Of a stretch of 11,027 bases of DNA, positions 1 through 5,486 are shown one piece after another. The stretch is from contig CAYGWJ010000156.1 of the NCBI GenBank assembly GCA_964353405.1, positions 1 to 11,027 on the forward strand. The letters are read 5' to 3'. The notes under the pieces were generated by a model. The model made no database searches and had not been told where the DNA came from. It was given only the letters and a program-made list of their open reading frames with translations. Both the position numbers and the translations under genes were made by a program. Position 1 is the stretch's first letter, and each line of letters starts with the position of its first letter. The stretch is from JBGLNJ01 sp964353405 (GTDB taxonomy: Bacteria > Chloroflexota > Anaerolineae > Fen-1058).

Positions 1-195
1 GGCCAGGTCGTCGTCACCCTCCCCGCCGGGATGGCGGCCAGGATTCACGGCTCGGCCGGGCTGGGCGGCTTGACCGTCTCCAGCCGCTTTATGTCGCAGG
101 GCGGCGGGCAGTATGTTTCATCCAACTATGCCACCGCGGAAGACCGCGTTGACTTGAGCATCAGCGGCGGGATTGGCGAGGTCGTCGTTCGGTGA
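1..195 (+). CDS. C-terminal fragment of a toast-rack / LiaF-like (DUF2154-type) protein
   Basis: The reading frame is open from the first base and stops at TGA 193-195, giving the last 64 residues of a protein that starts upstream of the window. The fragment reads as alternating short beta strands with glycine turns (VVVTLPAGMAARI, GSAGLGGLTV, VDLSISGGIGEVVV). This is the repeat style of toast-rack beta-solenoid domains and of the C-terminal domain of LiaF/YvqF cell-wall-stress proteins: a 'V.LPAGV..RI' strand, a 'YATAEDRVDLSISGGIG' strand and a terminal hydrophobic strand. Known family members are membrane-anchored or surface-facing beta structures, often linked to envelope stress sensing. 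The fragment has no transmembrane segment; any would lie in the missing N-terminus. It sits 31 bp before the next gene on the same strand and may share its transcript. The assignment rests on fold-style resemblance only. Confidence 0.55.
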   Translation, partial: GQVVVTLPAGMAARIHGSAGLGGLTVSSRFMSQGGGQYVSSNYATAEDRVDLSISGGIGEVVVR

Positions 196-226
196 TATAA
201 GCCGTCTCGTACATGGAGCCACAAAC

Positions 227-670
227 ATGGATCAAGCCATTCAAGGCTTTGTCAACGGCAAACGCATTGCGGTGGTCGGCGTCTCGCGCGAAAAGACAAA
301 GTTCGGTAACACGGCTTTTGCCGAGCTGGCAGCGCGGGGCTACCAGGTTTTTCCTGTGCATCCGACGGCGCAAGAGATTGCCGGCGCACCCTGTTATCCC
401 AACCTGGCCGCCCTGCGGGGCCAGGTAGATGGCGTGCTCGTCAGTGTCTCCCCACAACAAGCCGTATCGGTCCTGCGCGAGGCAGCCGCGATTGGACTGA
501 AAAACGTGTGGCTGCAACAAGGCGCCGAATCGCCGGAAGCTTTGGCGCTGGCGCGCGACCTGGGTCTCAACCTGGTGGCCAGGAAATGTGTGCTGATGTA
601 CGCGCCTCCGGTGCGCTCATTTCATGCCTGGCATCGCGGCTTTGCCAGGCTGTTTGGGCAACTAGAGTGA
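227..670 (+). CDS. CoA-binding (YccU-like) Rossmann-fold protein
   Basis: This 147-residue protein matches the whole length of the small single-domain CoA-binding family (COG1832 type). The nucleotide-binding start is RIAVVGVSREKTKFGN (residues 13-28), followed by the strand YQVFPVHPTA (39-48) and the signature VWLQQGAES (94-102). A conserved 'VARKCVLMY' stretch lies near the C-terminus (118-125). The family shares the CoA-ligase N-terminal fold, but its physiological role is poorly defined. I chose ATG 227 over an in-frame ATG 54 bases upstream because GGAG at 215-218 sits at normal spacing and the family starts close to the 'GKRIAVVG' strand. Its stop TGA (668-670) shares a base with the ATG of the alkyltransferase gene, so the two are almost certainly translationally coupled. 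Confidence 0.85.
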   Translation: MDQAIQGFVNGKRIAVVGVSREKTKFGNTAFAELAARGYQVFPVHPTAQEIAGAPCYPNLAALRGQVDGVLVSVSPQQAVSVLREAAAIGLKNVWLQQGAESPEALALARDLGLNLVARKCVLMYAPPVRSFHAWHRGFARLFGQLE

Positions 671-1176
671 TGACCGAGGAAGCGATCGTGTGGGCGGCGC
701 TCAAGAGCCGCATCGGGACGATTCGAGTGGCAGCTACATCACGCGGTGTGTGCAAGATCGCGCTGGGCAAAGAGACTGCCCAGGATTTCTTGAGCTGGCT
801 CGAACGCTACGTCGGTCAGGCACCGCGCCAGTCAGAACGCATTGGCATCGTCGCGTTGGCGCTCGACCAGATCGCCGAGTACTTGCACGCGCGCCGCGAG
901 TTTGACCTGCCGCTCGATCTGCGCGGGACCGAGTTTCAGCGGCGTGTGTGGTCGGCCGTGGCGGGCATCCCCTACGGCCAGACGCGGACGTATGCCCAAA
1001 TCGCGCGGGCGATTGGCAAACCATTGGCCGTGCGAGCGGTCGGCGCGGCCAATGGCGCGAATCCCCTGCCGCTCGTCGTGCCGTGCCATCGCGTCCTCGG
1101 CTCCGACGGCAGCCTCACCGGTTACGGCGGCGGGCTGGCTGTGAAGCGAAAACTGTTGGAGATGGAAGCTCAATAG
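670..1176 (+). CDS. ogt: Methylated-DNA--protein-cysteine S-methyltransferase (O6-alkylguanine-DNA alkyltransferase)
   Basis: This suicide enzyme moves an alkyl group from O6-alkylguanine in DNA onto its own cysteine, directly reversing alkylation damage. The 168-residue product carries the active-site motif PCHRV at 138-142, with Cys139 as acceptor. The preceding C-terminal domain reads GTEFQRRVWSAVAGIPYGQTRTYAQIA (86-112), which includes the helix-turn-helix used for nucleotide flipping. It continues as VRAVGAANGANPLPLVVPCHRV and then GYGGGLAVKRKLLEME. The N-terminal domain (1-80) is divergent, as is usual in the family. There is no Ada-type metal-binding extension, so it is the constitutive Ogt/MGMT form. 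The start is fixed by the ATGA-type overlap with the upstream CoA-binding gene. It converges with the minus-strand regulator gene; only 15 bp separate the two stop codons. Confidence 0.95.
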   Translation: MTEEAIVWAALKSRIGTIRVAATSRGVCKIALGKETAQDFLSWLERYVGQAPRQSERIGIVALALDQIAEYLHARREFDLPLDLRGTEFQRRVWSAVAGIPYGQTRTYAQIARAIGKPLAVRAVGAANGANPLPLVVPCHRVLGSDGSLTGYGGGLAVKRKLLEMEAQ

Positions 1177-1191
1177 GCCTTCGAGGTCCTG

Positions 1192-1758
1192 TCATTTCTC
1201 TCGCCAGTACACACCCGCTTCACGTTTGAGCCAGCCATTATCCACCATGGCCCGGCGAATCGAGGCCGTGTCATCGTGAAAGCGCTTGACGATGGCGTTG
1301 ACCTGCTTTTCGCTGTAGCGCTCTCCCGGTTGGAATTCCGCCAGGATGTGGCGTAGCACCACGTCGCGCTTCTTTTGCTGCGCGGGGATGTCTTTGAGCC
1401 GCCCGTCACGCCCGGTGAAATCGGCCATCACTTTGCGCTCGTAAGCATTTCCGCTCTGTTCGATGGTCGCGCCTGGCAGCGGCGCGTCAGCCAGCCAGCG
1501 CCTGGCCATCGCGTGCAGTGCATCGGTGCGCAGTTCGTACAGGGTCGAGCCGCTTGCCGGGCGAGCAGATACCAACTCCGCCTCAGCCAGCTTGTCCAGG
1601 TGATGCGACACGAGCGATGGCCTCAACTTGAGCAGCGCCGCCAGTTGTCCCACCGAAGCCGCTTTTTGCGCCAGTACCCCGATGATCTTGAGCCGGGTCT
1701 CGTCAACCAACAGCCGAAAGAAAGTGATCAATTCAGTTTGCATCGTCTCGGTTTCCAT
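1192..1758 (-). CDS. ArsR-type HTH regulator with C-terminal DUF2087 domain (paralogue 1)
   Basis: This 188-residue protein has two domains. Residues 5-78 form an ArsR/SmtB winged helix: LVDETRLKIIGVLA, recognition-helix region LRPSLVSHHLDKLAEAELV, and a wing at 65-75. Residues about 112-185 form the DUF2087 domain: DGRLKDIPAQQKKRDVVLRHI, then the signature RYSEKQVNAIVKRFHDD and GWLKREAGVYWR. There is no cysteine in the protein, so it lacks the metal-binding CxC motif of ArsR/SmtB metal sensors and its ligand is unknown. It is the last gene of a three-gene minus-strand operon, 23 bp after its paralogue. Known proteins with this domain pair are annotated as transcription factors without a defined inducer. 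Autoregulation is inferred, not shown. Confidence 0.85.
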   Translation of the reverse strand: METETMQTELITFFRLLVDETRLKIIGVLAQKAASVGQLAALLKLRPSLVSHHLDKLAEAELVSARPASGSTLYELRTDALHAMARRWLADAPLPGATIEQSGNAYERKVMADFTGRDGRLKDIPAQQKKRDVVLRHILAEFQPGERYSEKQVNAIVKRFHDDTASIRRAMVDNGWLKREAGVYWREK

Positions 1759-1781
1759 GGTTGCCTCCAGGCCGGGCAGGT

Positions 1782-2354
1782 CTATTCATCCGCTCGCCAG
1801 TAAACGCCGCCCTCCCGTTTGAGCCAGCCGTAGCCGATCAACTCGCGGCGCAGGGTGGCTGTGTCTTGGTGAAAGCGCTCGATGATGGCGTTGACTTGCT
1901 TTTCGCTGTAGCGCCGGCCCAACTGAAACTCGGCCAGGATGTGACGCAGCACCGCTTCGCGCTTTTTGCGCTGAGCGGGAATGTCCTTGAGCCGCCCGTC
2001 GCGCCGGGTAAAGTCCGCCACCACCTTGCGATCATAGGCATCCACGTCCAGGCCGCTCGCCGCGCCGGACAGAGCTTTTTCGGCCAGCAAGCGTTTTGCC
2101 ATCGCGTGCAGCGCGTCCACCTGCAACGCATACACGCTATAGTAACTTTCGGTGTGAGCGCGCACCAGCCCCGCTTCGGCCAGCTTGTTCAGGTGATGTG
2201 TCACCGTCCCCGGCGTCAGGCCCAGGCTGGCCGCCAGTTGCTCTGTGGAAAGCTCGCGCTGCGCCAGCAAGCCGACGATCTTGAGCCGGTTTTCGTCGGC
2301 CAACGCTTTGAAAAACGTCACCCATTCCGCCCGTGCCGTCTCGTTTGAATCCAT
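1782..2354 (-). CDS. ArsR-type HTH regulator with C-terminal DUF2087 domain (paralogue 2)
   Basis: This 190-residue protein has the same architecture as the gene just downstream of it. The winged helix spans residues 8-80 (LADENRLKIVGLLA, LTPGTVTHHLNKLAEAGLV). The DUF2087 domain spans about 114-187 (DGRLKDIPAQRKKREAVLRH, RYSEKQVNAIIERFHQD, GYGWLKREGGVYWR). By eye, the DUF2087 halves of the two paralogues are much more alike than the HTH halves. No cysteine is present, so metal sensing of the classical ArsR kind is unlikely. The frame is open for 89 codons upstream, but I chose ATG 2354. A GAGGG lies just before it, homology begins there, and the upstream part is antisense to nothing but the GNAT gene in another frame. 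The start lies 8 bp after the GNAT stop, so the genes are cotranscribed. Confidence 0.85.
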   Translation of the reverse strand: MDSNETARAEWVTFFKALADENRLKIVGLLAQRELSTEQLAASLGLTPGTVTHHLNKLAEAGLVRAHTESYYSVYALQVDALHAMAKRLLAEKALSGAASGLDVDAYDRKVVADFTRRDGRLKDIPAQRKKREAVLRHILAEFQLGRRYSEKQVNAIIERFHQDTATLRRELIGYGWLKREGGVYWRADE

Positions 2355-2362
2355 TGTGCCCT

Positions 2363-2896
2363 CTACTCTTGCGCCGGCCCACCGCGATGTTTTTGCAGGA
2401 TGACCACCTCGCGCCCATCCCGATCGGACACGGTGCTGCCTGCGCGTTGAAAGCCCATCGCCGCCCAAAAGCCCAACGCCGGGCCGTTGTTGACCAGCAC
2501 GCCCAGGCCGATGGTCCGCACGTCCGGGTTGGCAAAAATAGCGTCCTCGACCCGCCGGTATGCCACGGCGCCATAGCCCTGCCGCTGATACGGACCGGCC
2601 ACCAGCAACAGCGCGATCCATGCCTGGCTGGGCCGCCCGCGATAGCCGCCCGGCACATAGTCCACCACACCGATCATCTGGCCGCCTGGGCGCAGGAACA
2701 GCCCCGTAAAAATCGCGCCGTGATGGGCGGCCTGCGCCGCGTCCTCTTCGACCATCTCCAGGTGGATGCTTTCGGCGGGCCGCCCGTTCAGCTCGACGAT
2801 AAAGCGCGGCGTCTGCCGGTAGACCTCCACCACGGCTGGATAATCGCGCGCACCCAGCGCCCTCGTTTCCAATCTTGCCAATTTGATATTTGACAT
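2363..2896 (-). CDS. GNAT-family N-acetyltransferase
   Basis: This 177-residue GNAT-fold protein is expected to transfer an acetyl group from acetyl-CoA to an amine; its substrate is unknown. The acetyl-CoA pyrophosphate-binding motif A is LLLVAGPYQRQGYGAVAYRRVE (96-117, core QRQGYG at 104-109). Motif B-like C-terminal residues are VLVNNGPALGFWAAMGF (133-149), the usual 'N..A...Y/W...GF' ending. It heads the operon with the two ArsR-DUF2087 genes, which suggests those regulators may control it. The start is not secure. ATG 2896 has no close Shine-Dalgarno; an AGGAGG on this strand (2918-2923) is 21 nt upstream. The first six codons lie in an AT-rich TCAAATA-like repeat that recurs elsewhere in the window. 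Confidence 0.85.
   Translation of the reverse strand: MSNIKLARLETRALGARDYPAVVEVYRQTPRFIVELNGRPAESIHLEMVEEDAAQAAHHGAIFTGLFLRPGGQMIGVVDYVPGGYRGRPSQAWIALLLVAGPYQRQGYGAVAYRRVEDAIFANPDVRTIGLGVLVNNGPALGFWAAMGFQRAGSTVSDRDGREVVILQKHRGGPAQE
2881..2892 (-). repeat. CAAATATCAAAT short AT-rich repeat, copy 1
   Basis: On the minus strand this stretch reads CAAATATCAAAT. It is identical to positions 7694-7705 on the plus strand and is flanked in both places by further TCAAAT units. Copy 1 encodes the SNIKL start of the acetyltransferase. It resembles a simple-sequence track rather than a coding signature. Confidence 0.5.
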
Positions 2897-2914
2897 TTGA
2901 AATCTAATCGTCCC

Positions 2915-2942
2915 TTGCCTCCTGCAAAAGGTGTGCTACAAT
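2915..2942 (+). promoter_or_regulatory. Sigma70-type promoter for the phosphoribosyltransferase gene
   Basis: TTGCCT at 2915-2920 and TACAAT at 2937-2942 are separated by 16 bp, so transcription would start near 2949. That gives a leader of about 118 nt before the ATG at 3067, carrying two stem-loops. Motif match only. Confidence 0.5.
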
Positions 2943-2953
2943 CAGCGTGAATT

Positions 2954-2971
2954 CGGCGCTTTCGAGCGCCG
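2954..2971 (+). promoter_or_regulatory. UUCG-loop hairpin in the phosphoribosyltransferase leader
   Basis: CGGCGCT and AGCGCCG form a perfect 7-bp stem closed by a TTCG tetraloop, directly after the predicted start site. No T-tract follows, so it is not a terminator. It may stabilise the mRNA 5' end or be part of a larger fold. Confidence 0.45.
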
Positions 2972-2987
2972 CAAGCGCAGGATGACC

Positions 2988-3015
2988 GATGTAAAATTGA
3001 TTTTATATCTGTCAA
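2988..3015 (-). promoter_or_regulatory. Candidate promoter for the GNAT-ArsR-ArsR operon
   Basis: On the minus strand a perfect TTGACA (3010-3015) is followed after 16 bp by TACATC (2988-2993). The -35 is consensus but the -10 is only a half match. The element sits inside the 13-bp inverted repeat, so a protein bound there would block transcription. Confidence 0.4.
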
Positions 3016-3026
3016 ATCAATTTTAC
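2991..3026. promoter_or_regulatory. 13-bp perfect inverted repeat, candidate operator
   Basis: GTAAAATTGATTT (2991-3003) and AAATCAATTTTAC (3014-3026) are exact reverse complements around a 10-bp spacer. The site is far more AT-rich than its surroundings. It overlaps the candidate minus-strand promoter and also lies in the leader of the plus-strand gene. AT-rich dyads of this size are typical ArsR-family operators, so the two ArsR-DUF2087 proteins are the natural candidates to bind it. As RNA it would make a 13-bp stem followed by a short U-run, so a weak attenuator role cannot be excluded. Confidence 0.55.
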
Positions 3027-3066
3027 CCGAATTTTTCTTGCGTGTCAAGGCCAATCAGGAGAAAGC

Positions 3067-3618
3067 ATGACCCCCCCACGCCAAACCTACACCGTTAAAC
3101 TGGCCGGGCTGACCCGCGAGCTGCCTCTGTTCGAGGTGGCGCCCGGCGTTCGAATTGCCATTTTCAATATGCTGGGCGACACCGAAATCGTCCAGGCCGT
3201 GTCCAAAGAGCTGGCCAAGCGCCTGCCGGAGCAGGTCCAGGCGCTCGTGACCGCCGAGGCCAAGAGCATCCCGTTGGCCTATGCGCTCTCCGTCGAGACC
3301 AAACTGCCCTACCTCGTCCTGCGCAAAAGCTACAAGGCCTATATGGGCGAGGCGCTCAGCGCCGAGACACTTTCGATCACCACAGGCGAAAAGCAGACGC
3401 TCTACCTGGACGAAAAAGACCGCGCGCTGGTGGCGGGCAAGTCGGTGGCGCTGGTAGACGATGTGATCAGCACCGGTTCCACACTGCAAGGGATGCAGCT
3501 CATCATGGAAAAGGCGGGGGCCAGGGTGATTACCCAGACCGCCGTGTTCACCGAAGGCGAGCGCGCCAAGTGGAAGAACATTATCGCGCTGGGACATCTA
3601 CCGCTGTTCACAGAGTGA
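3067..3618 (+). CDS. Adenine-phosphoribosyltransferase-like / PurR-type phosphoribosyltransferase
   Basis: This 183-residue protein belongs to the type I phosphoribosyltransferase fold. The PRPP-binding motif VALVDDVISTGST is at residues 127-139, with both acidic residues and the STGST loop intact. Upstream, TAEAKSIPLAYALSVETKLPYLVLRKSYK (62-90) matches the apt/xpt/PurR group (COG0503), in which PRPP is combined with a free purine base or used as a signal. The sequence does not decide between adenine, xanthine or other substrates, and there is no N-terminal HTH, so it is an enzyme rather than a PurR repressor. AGGAG at 3057-3061 lies 5 nt before the ATG. It is divergent from the GNAT operon and 60 bp before the next gene. 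Confidence 0.8.
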   Translation: MTPPRQTYTVKLAGLTRELPLFEVAPGVRIAIFNMLGDTEIVQAVSKELAKRLPEQVQALVTAEAKSIPLAYALSVETKLPYLVLRKSYKAYMGEALSAETLSITTGEKQTLYLDEKDRALVAGKSVALVDDVISTGSTLQGMQLIMEKAGARVITQTAVFTEGERAKWKNIIALGHLPLFTE

Positions 3619-3633
3619 GAACTGCATTATAAT
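3605..3633 (+). promoter_or_regulatory. Promoter with consensus -10 for the MNT-HEPN pair
   Basis: A perfect TATAAT lies at 3628-3633, just after the phosphoribosyltransferase stop codon. The -35 is weak: TGTTCA (3605-3610) at 17 bp, or TTCACA at 15 bp. The start site would be near 3640, about 40 nt before the GTG start, so the pair can be expressed independently of the upstream gene. Confidence 0.45.
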
Positions 3634-3678
3634 CACGTCCGGCTTATCCTGTCCCTGCCAGTCAGCCAAGAGGCAGAT

Positions 3679-4008
3679 GTGAAGACACTTGACCCCGAAA
3701 AGCTAGAAGAGGCGATTCAACGTCTGGTAGCCGCCTTGCAGCCGGAACGGATATATCTTTACGGGTCGCACGCGTATGGTCAACCGTCCGAGGATAGCGA
3801 CCTGGATTTGCTGGTCGTTTTGCCGGACTCGCATTTGCCGCCGCATCGCCGGGCAGTAGCGGCCTATCGTGCTCTGCGCGGGCTGTCTTTGCCGGCCGAG
3901 ATCAAGGTCGTCACCCGACAAGAATTTGATTGCCGGGCAGCGTGGTTCAGCACCATTGAAAGGGTCGTTTTCGAAAGAGGAAAGGTGCTGTATGCCGCCC
4001 ACGACTAG
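3679..4008 (+). CDS. Minimal nucleotidyltransferase (MNT) of a HEPN-MNT pair
   Basis: This 109-residue protein carries the pol-beta-type nucleotidyltransferase signature YLYGSHAYGQPSEDSDLDLLVV: GS at 29-30 and the metal-binding Asp pair D41/D43. The usual third acidic position appears as Glu in AEIKVVT (E74), where Asp is common. In studied HEPN-MNT modules the MNT partner neutralises the HEPN RNase by AMP transfer or binding. The start is GTG 3679: the overlapping ATG 3677 runs straight into TGA, and AGAGG lies just upstream. It overlaps the HEPN gene by 17 bp, the classic arrangement of these pairs. Confidence 0.85.
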   Translation: MKTLDPEKLEEAIQRLVAALQPERIYLYGSHAYGQPSEDSDLDLLVVLPDSHLPPHRRAVAAYRALRGLSLPAEIKVVTRQEFDCRAAWFSTIERVVFERGKVLYAAHD

Positions 4009-4435
4009 CGAAGTGGTCGAATGGCTCACCAAAGCCGAACGCGATTTGTTGTCGGCTGAGATTTTGATTGACCATGAGCCGCCTGTGCTGGATGCAGCGT
4101 GTTTTCATTGCCAGCAAGCCGTGGAGAAAGCGCTCAAAGCTTTTCTGGTTTGGCAGGCGATACCATTTGAAAGAGTGCACAACCTGACCTATCTTTTGGA
4201 TTTGTGCGCGTCAAAAGAAGCCGACTGGGTCAGCTTGCGGGAAGGCGCCGAGTCGTTGACGCCTTATGCAGTAGAGGCTCGGTATCCAGGCGAGTTATTG
4301 GATGTTGACCGGGCAGAGGCGGCGGATGCGCTGGAATCCGCCAGGGCGGTGTGGAACTTTGTCCTGGGACTTTTGCCTGAGGAGTTGCACCCGCACAAAC
4401 TTGTAGGAAAGAGTGGGGCAGGCGAGTCGCGCTAG
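3992..4435 (+). CDS. HEPN-domain protein (PF05168 type), putative toxin of the pair
   Basis: This 147-residue, mostly helical protein has the HEPN core: AERDLLSAEILI (15-26), then FHCQQAVEKALKAF (38-51), HNLTYLLDL (63-71) and ARYPGEL (96-102). The last three are hallmark segments of the PF05168/COG2250 group. The RX4-6H catalytic motif of HepT-type HEPN RNases (RX4HXY) is not visible, so an RNase activity is inferred from family context only. Start ATG 3992 follows AGAGGAAAGG at 3976-3985 and lies within the last codons of the nucleotidyltransferase gene. The open frame upstream of it is only the alternative frame of that gene. A strong terminator follows about 95 bp after the stop. Confidence 0.85.
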   Translation: MPPTTSEVVEWLTKAERDLLSAEILIDHEPPVLDAACFHCQQAVEKALKAFLVWQAIPFERVHNLTYLLDLCASKEADWVSLREGAESLTPYAVEARYPGELLDVDRAEAADALESARAVWNFVLGLLPEELHPHKLVGKSGAGESR

Positions 4436-4529
4436 CGATAAGTGGTATCTGCACCAGCGTTTCTTTCGACAACTTTTCCGCTTGGATCGCATCGGCGACC
4501 GAGACGGGCTTGCAGGCAAGCGTTTTACC

Positions 4530-4568
4530 ACGCCTTTGGACCGTCCGAGGTCCGAAGGCGTTTTGTCT
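4530..4568 (+). terminator. Rho-independent terminator after the HEPN gene
   Basis: ACGCCTTTGGACC (4530-4542) pairs with GGTCCGAAGGCGT (4549-4561) through 13 positions with one G-U wobble and a 6-nt loop. It is followed by a T-rich tract, TTTTGTCT. It separates the MNT-HEPN unit from coaX. Confidence 0.75.
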
Positions 4569-4597
4569 AGTGATGAGAATACATTCAGGGGGATGAA

Positions 4598-5362
4598 ATG
4601 TTACTCTGTATTGACATCGGCAATACGAACGTAAAGTTCGGCATGTTCGAAGGGGACCGCCTGCGCGCGCATTGGCGCATCGCCACCGACCGGGCCAAAC
4701 TCTCCGACGAGTACGCGATGCTCTTGCTCAACCTGTTCGCCTCGGAGCGCTTGCAGACCGACGACGTGACCGGTTGTGCGATTTCGTCCGTCGTCCCGCC
4801 CTTGACGCCTGCGTTCACCGAAGTGGCGCGCCGCTACCTGAAGCAAGAGCCGATTATCGTCGGGCCGGGCGTCAGGACCGGGCTGAGCATCCGCACCGAT
4901 CACCCGTCCGAGGTGGGCGCCGACCTGATCGTGAGCGCGGTGGCGGCGCGGCAGCTGTATGGCGCGCCGGTCATCGTCATCGGGTTCGGTACCGCCACGA
5001 CTTTCGCGGCAGTCTCGGCCCAGGGCGATTTCGTGGGCGTGGCGATTGCGCCAGGAGTCGGCGCGGGAGCCGAAGCGCTGTTCCGCTTTGCCGCCCAACT
5101 GCCCCAGGTCGAGTTGGTCAAGCCGCCGCATGCCATTGGCAAGAACACGATCCATTCGATGCAGTCGGGATTGATCTTTGGCTTTGCGGGACTCGTCGAG
5201 GGACTGGTCAAGCGGATGCGCGCCGAGCTGGGCGGGCAGGCGCGGGTCGTCGCCACCGGCGGACTGGCCGAACTCATCGCCGCAGAGACGGATGCGATAC
5301 AAGTCGTCGAGCCCGACCTGACGTTGATCGGGCTGCGACTGATCTATCAGATGAATCACTGA
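4598..5362 (+). CDS. coaX: Type III pantothenate kinase (CoaX) homologue with altered active-site motifs
   Basis: CoaX phosphorylates pantothenate, the first step of CoA synthesis, using an ASKHA fold. The 254-residue product has the correct length and aligns in character along the whole family: DIGNTNVKFGMF (6-17), AISSVVPPLTP (61-71), IIVGPGVRTGL (86-96), EVGADLIVSAVAA (105-117), FGTATTF (130-136), AIAPG (149-153), ATGGLAELIA (219-228), and PDLTLIGLRLIYQMN (239-253). Several positions that are near-invariant in the family are changed. GADR-IVN has become GADLIVS; the Asp of VDFGTATTFD is Gly129 and the closing Asp is Ala137; GG-I-PG has become GVAIAPG; and the Ser of the PGI..S motif is Gly157. 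The base sequence was read directly at these codons. It is therefore either a divergent or an inactive kinase. An A/GGGGG-type ribosome site precedes the ATG. It lies just after the HEPN terminator. Confidence 0.85.
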   Translation: MLLCIDIGNTNVKFGMFEGDRLRAHWRIATDRAKLSDEYAMLLLNLFASERLQTDDVTGCAISSVVPPLTPAFTEVARRYLKQEPIIVGPGVRTGLSIRTDHPSEVGADLIVSAVAARQLYGAPVIVIGFGTATTFAAVSAQGDFVGVAIAPGVGAGAEALFRFAAQLPQVELVKPPHAIGKNTIHSMQSGLIFGFAGLVEGLVKRMRAELGGQARVVATGGLAELIAAETDAIQVVEPDLTLIGLRLIYQMNH

Positions 5363-5385
5363 ACCCCAGCCATAACCCCTTTCTG

Positions 5386-5394
5386 TGGTATCAT
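5386..5394 (+). promoter_or_regulatory. Possible extended -10 promoter for the methyltransferase gene
   Basis: TGGTATCAT fits an extended -10 (TGn-TATnAT). No convincing -35 lies 16-18 bp upstream. It is placed 92 bp before the methyltransferase ATG and 24 bp after the coaX stop. Confidence 0.25.
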
Positions 5395-5486
5395 GTTTAT
5401 AAAAGCAATACGATCATGCACATGGGCAAGTCATGGGGTCACTGATATGGGCGGCCTCATGGCCTGGAGAAAGGCAGGTGGGGAAG

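Noticed and set aside
2355..2621. 89-codon N-terminal extension of the second ArsR-DUF2087 protein
   Set aside because: It overlaps the GNAT gene in another frame and has Gly/Arg-rich out-of-frame composition, while the ArsR fold begins right after ATG 2354.
4413..4634. Small plus-strand frame between the HEPN gene and coaX
   Set aside because: It needs a GTG start inside the HEPN gene, reads through the terminator hairpin, and has no ribosome site or family resemblance.
4601..5359. 252-codon open frame antisense to coaX
   Set aside because: It mirrors a GC-rich coding gene, its product is rich in Arg/Gly/His with no family resemblance, and coaX has clear homology.
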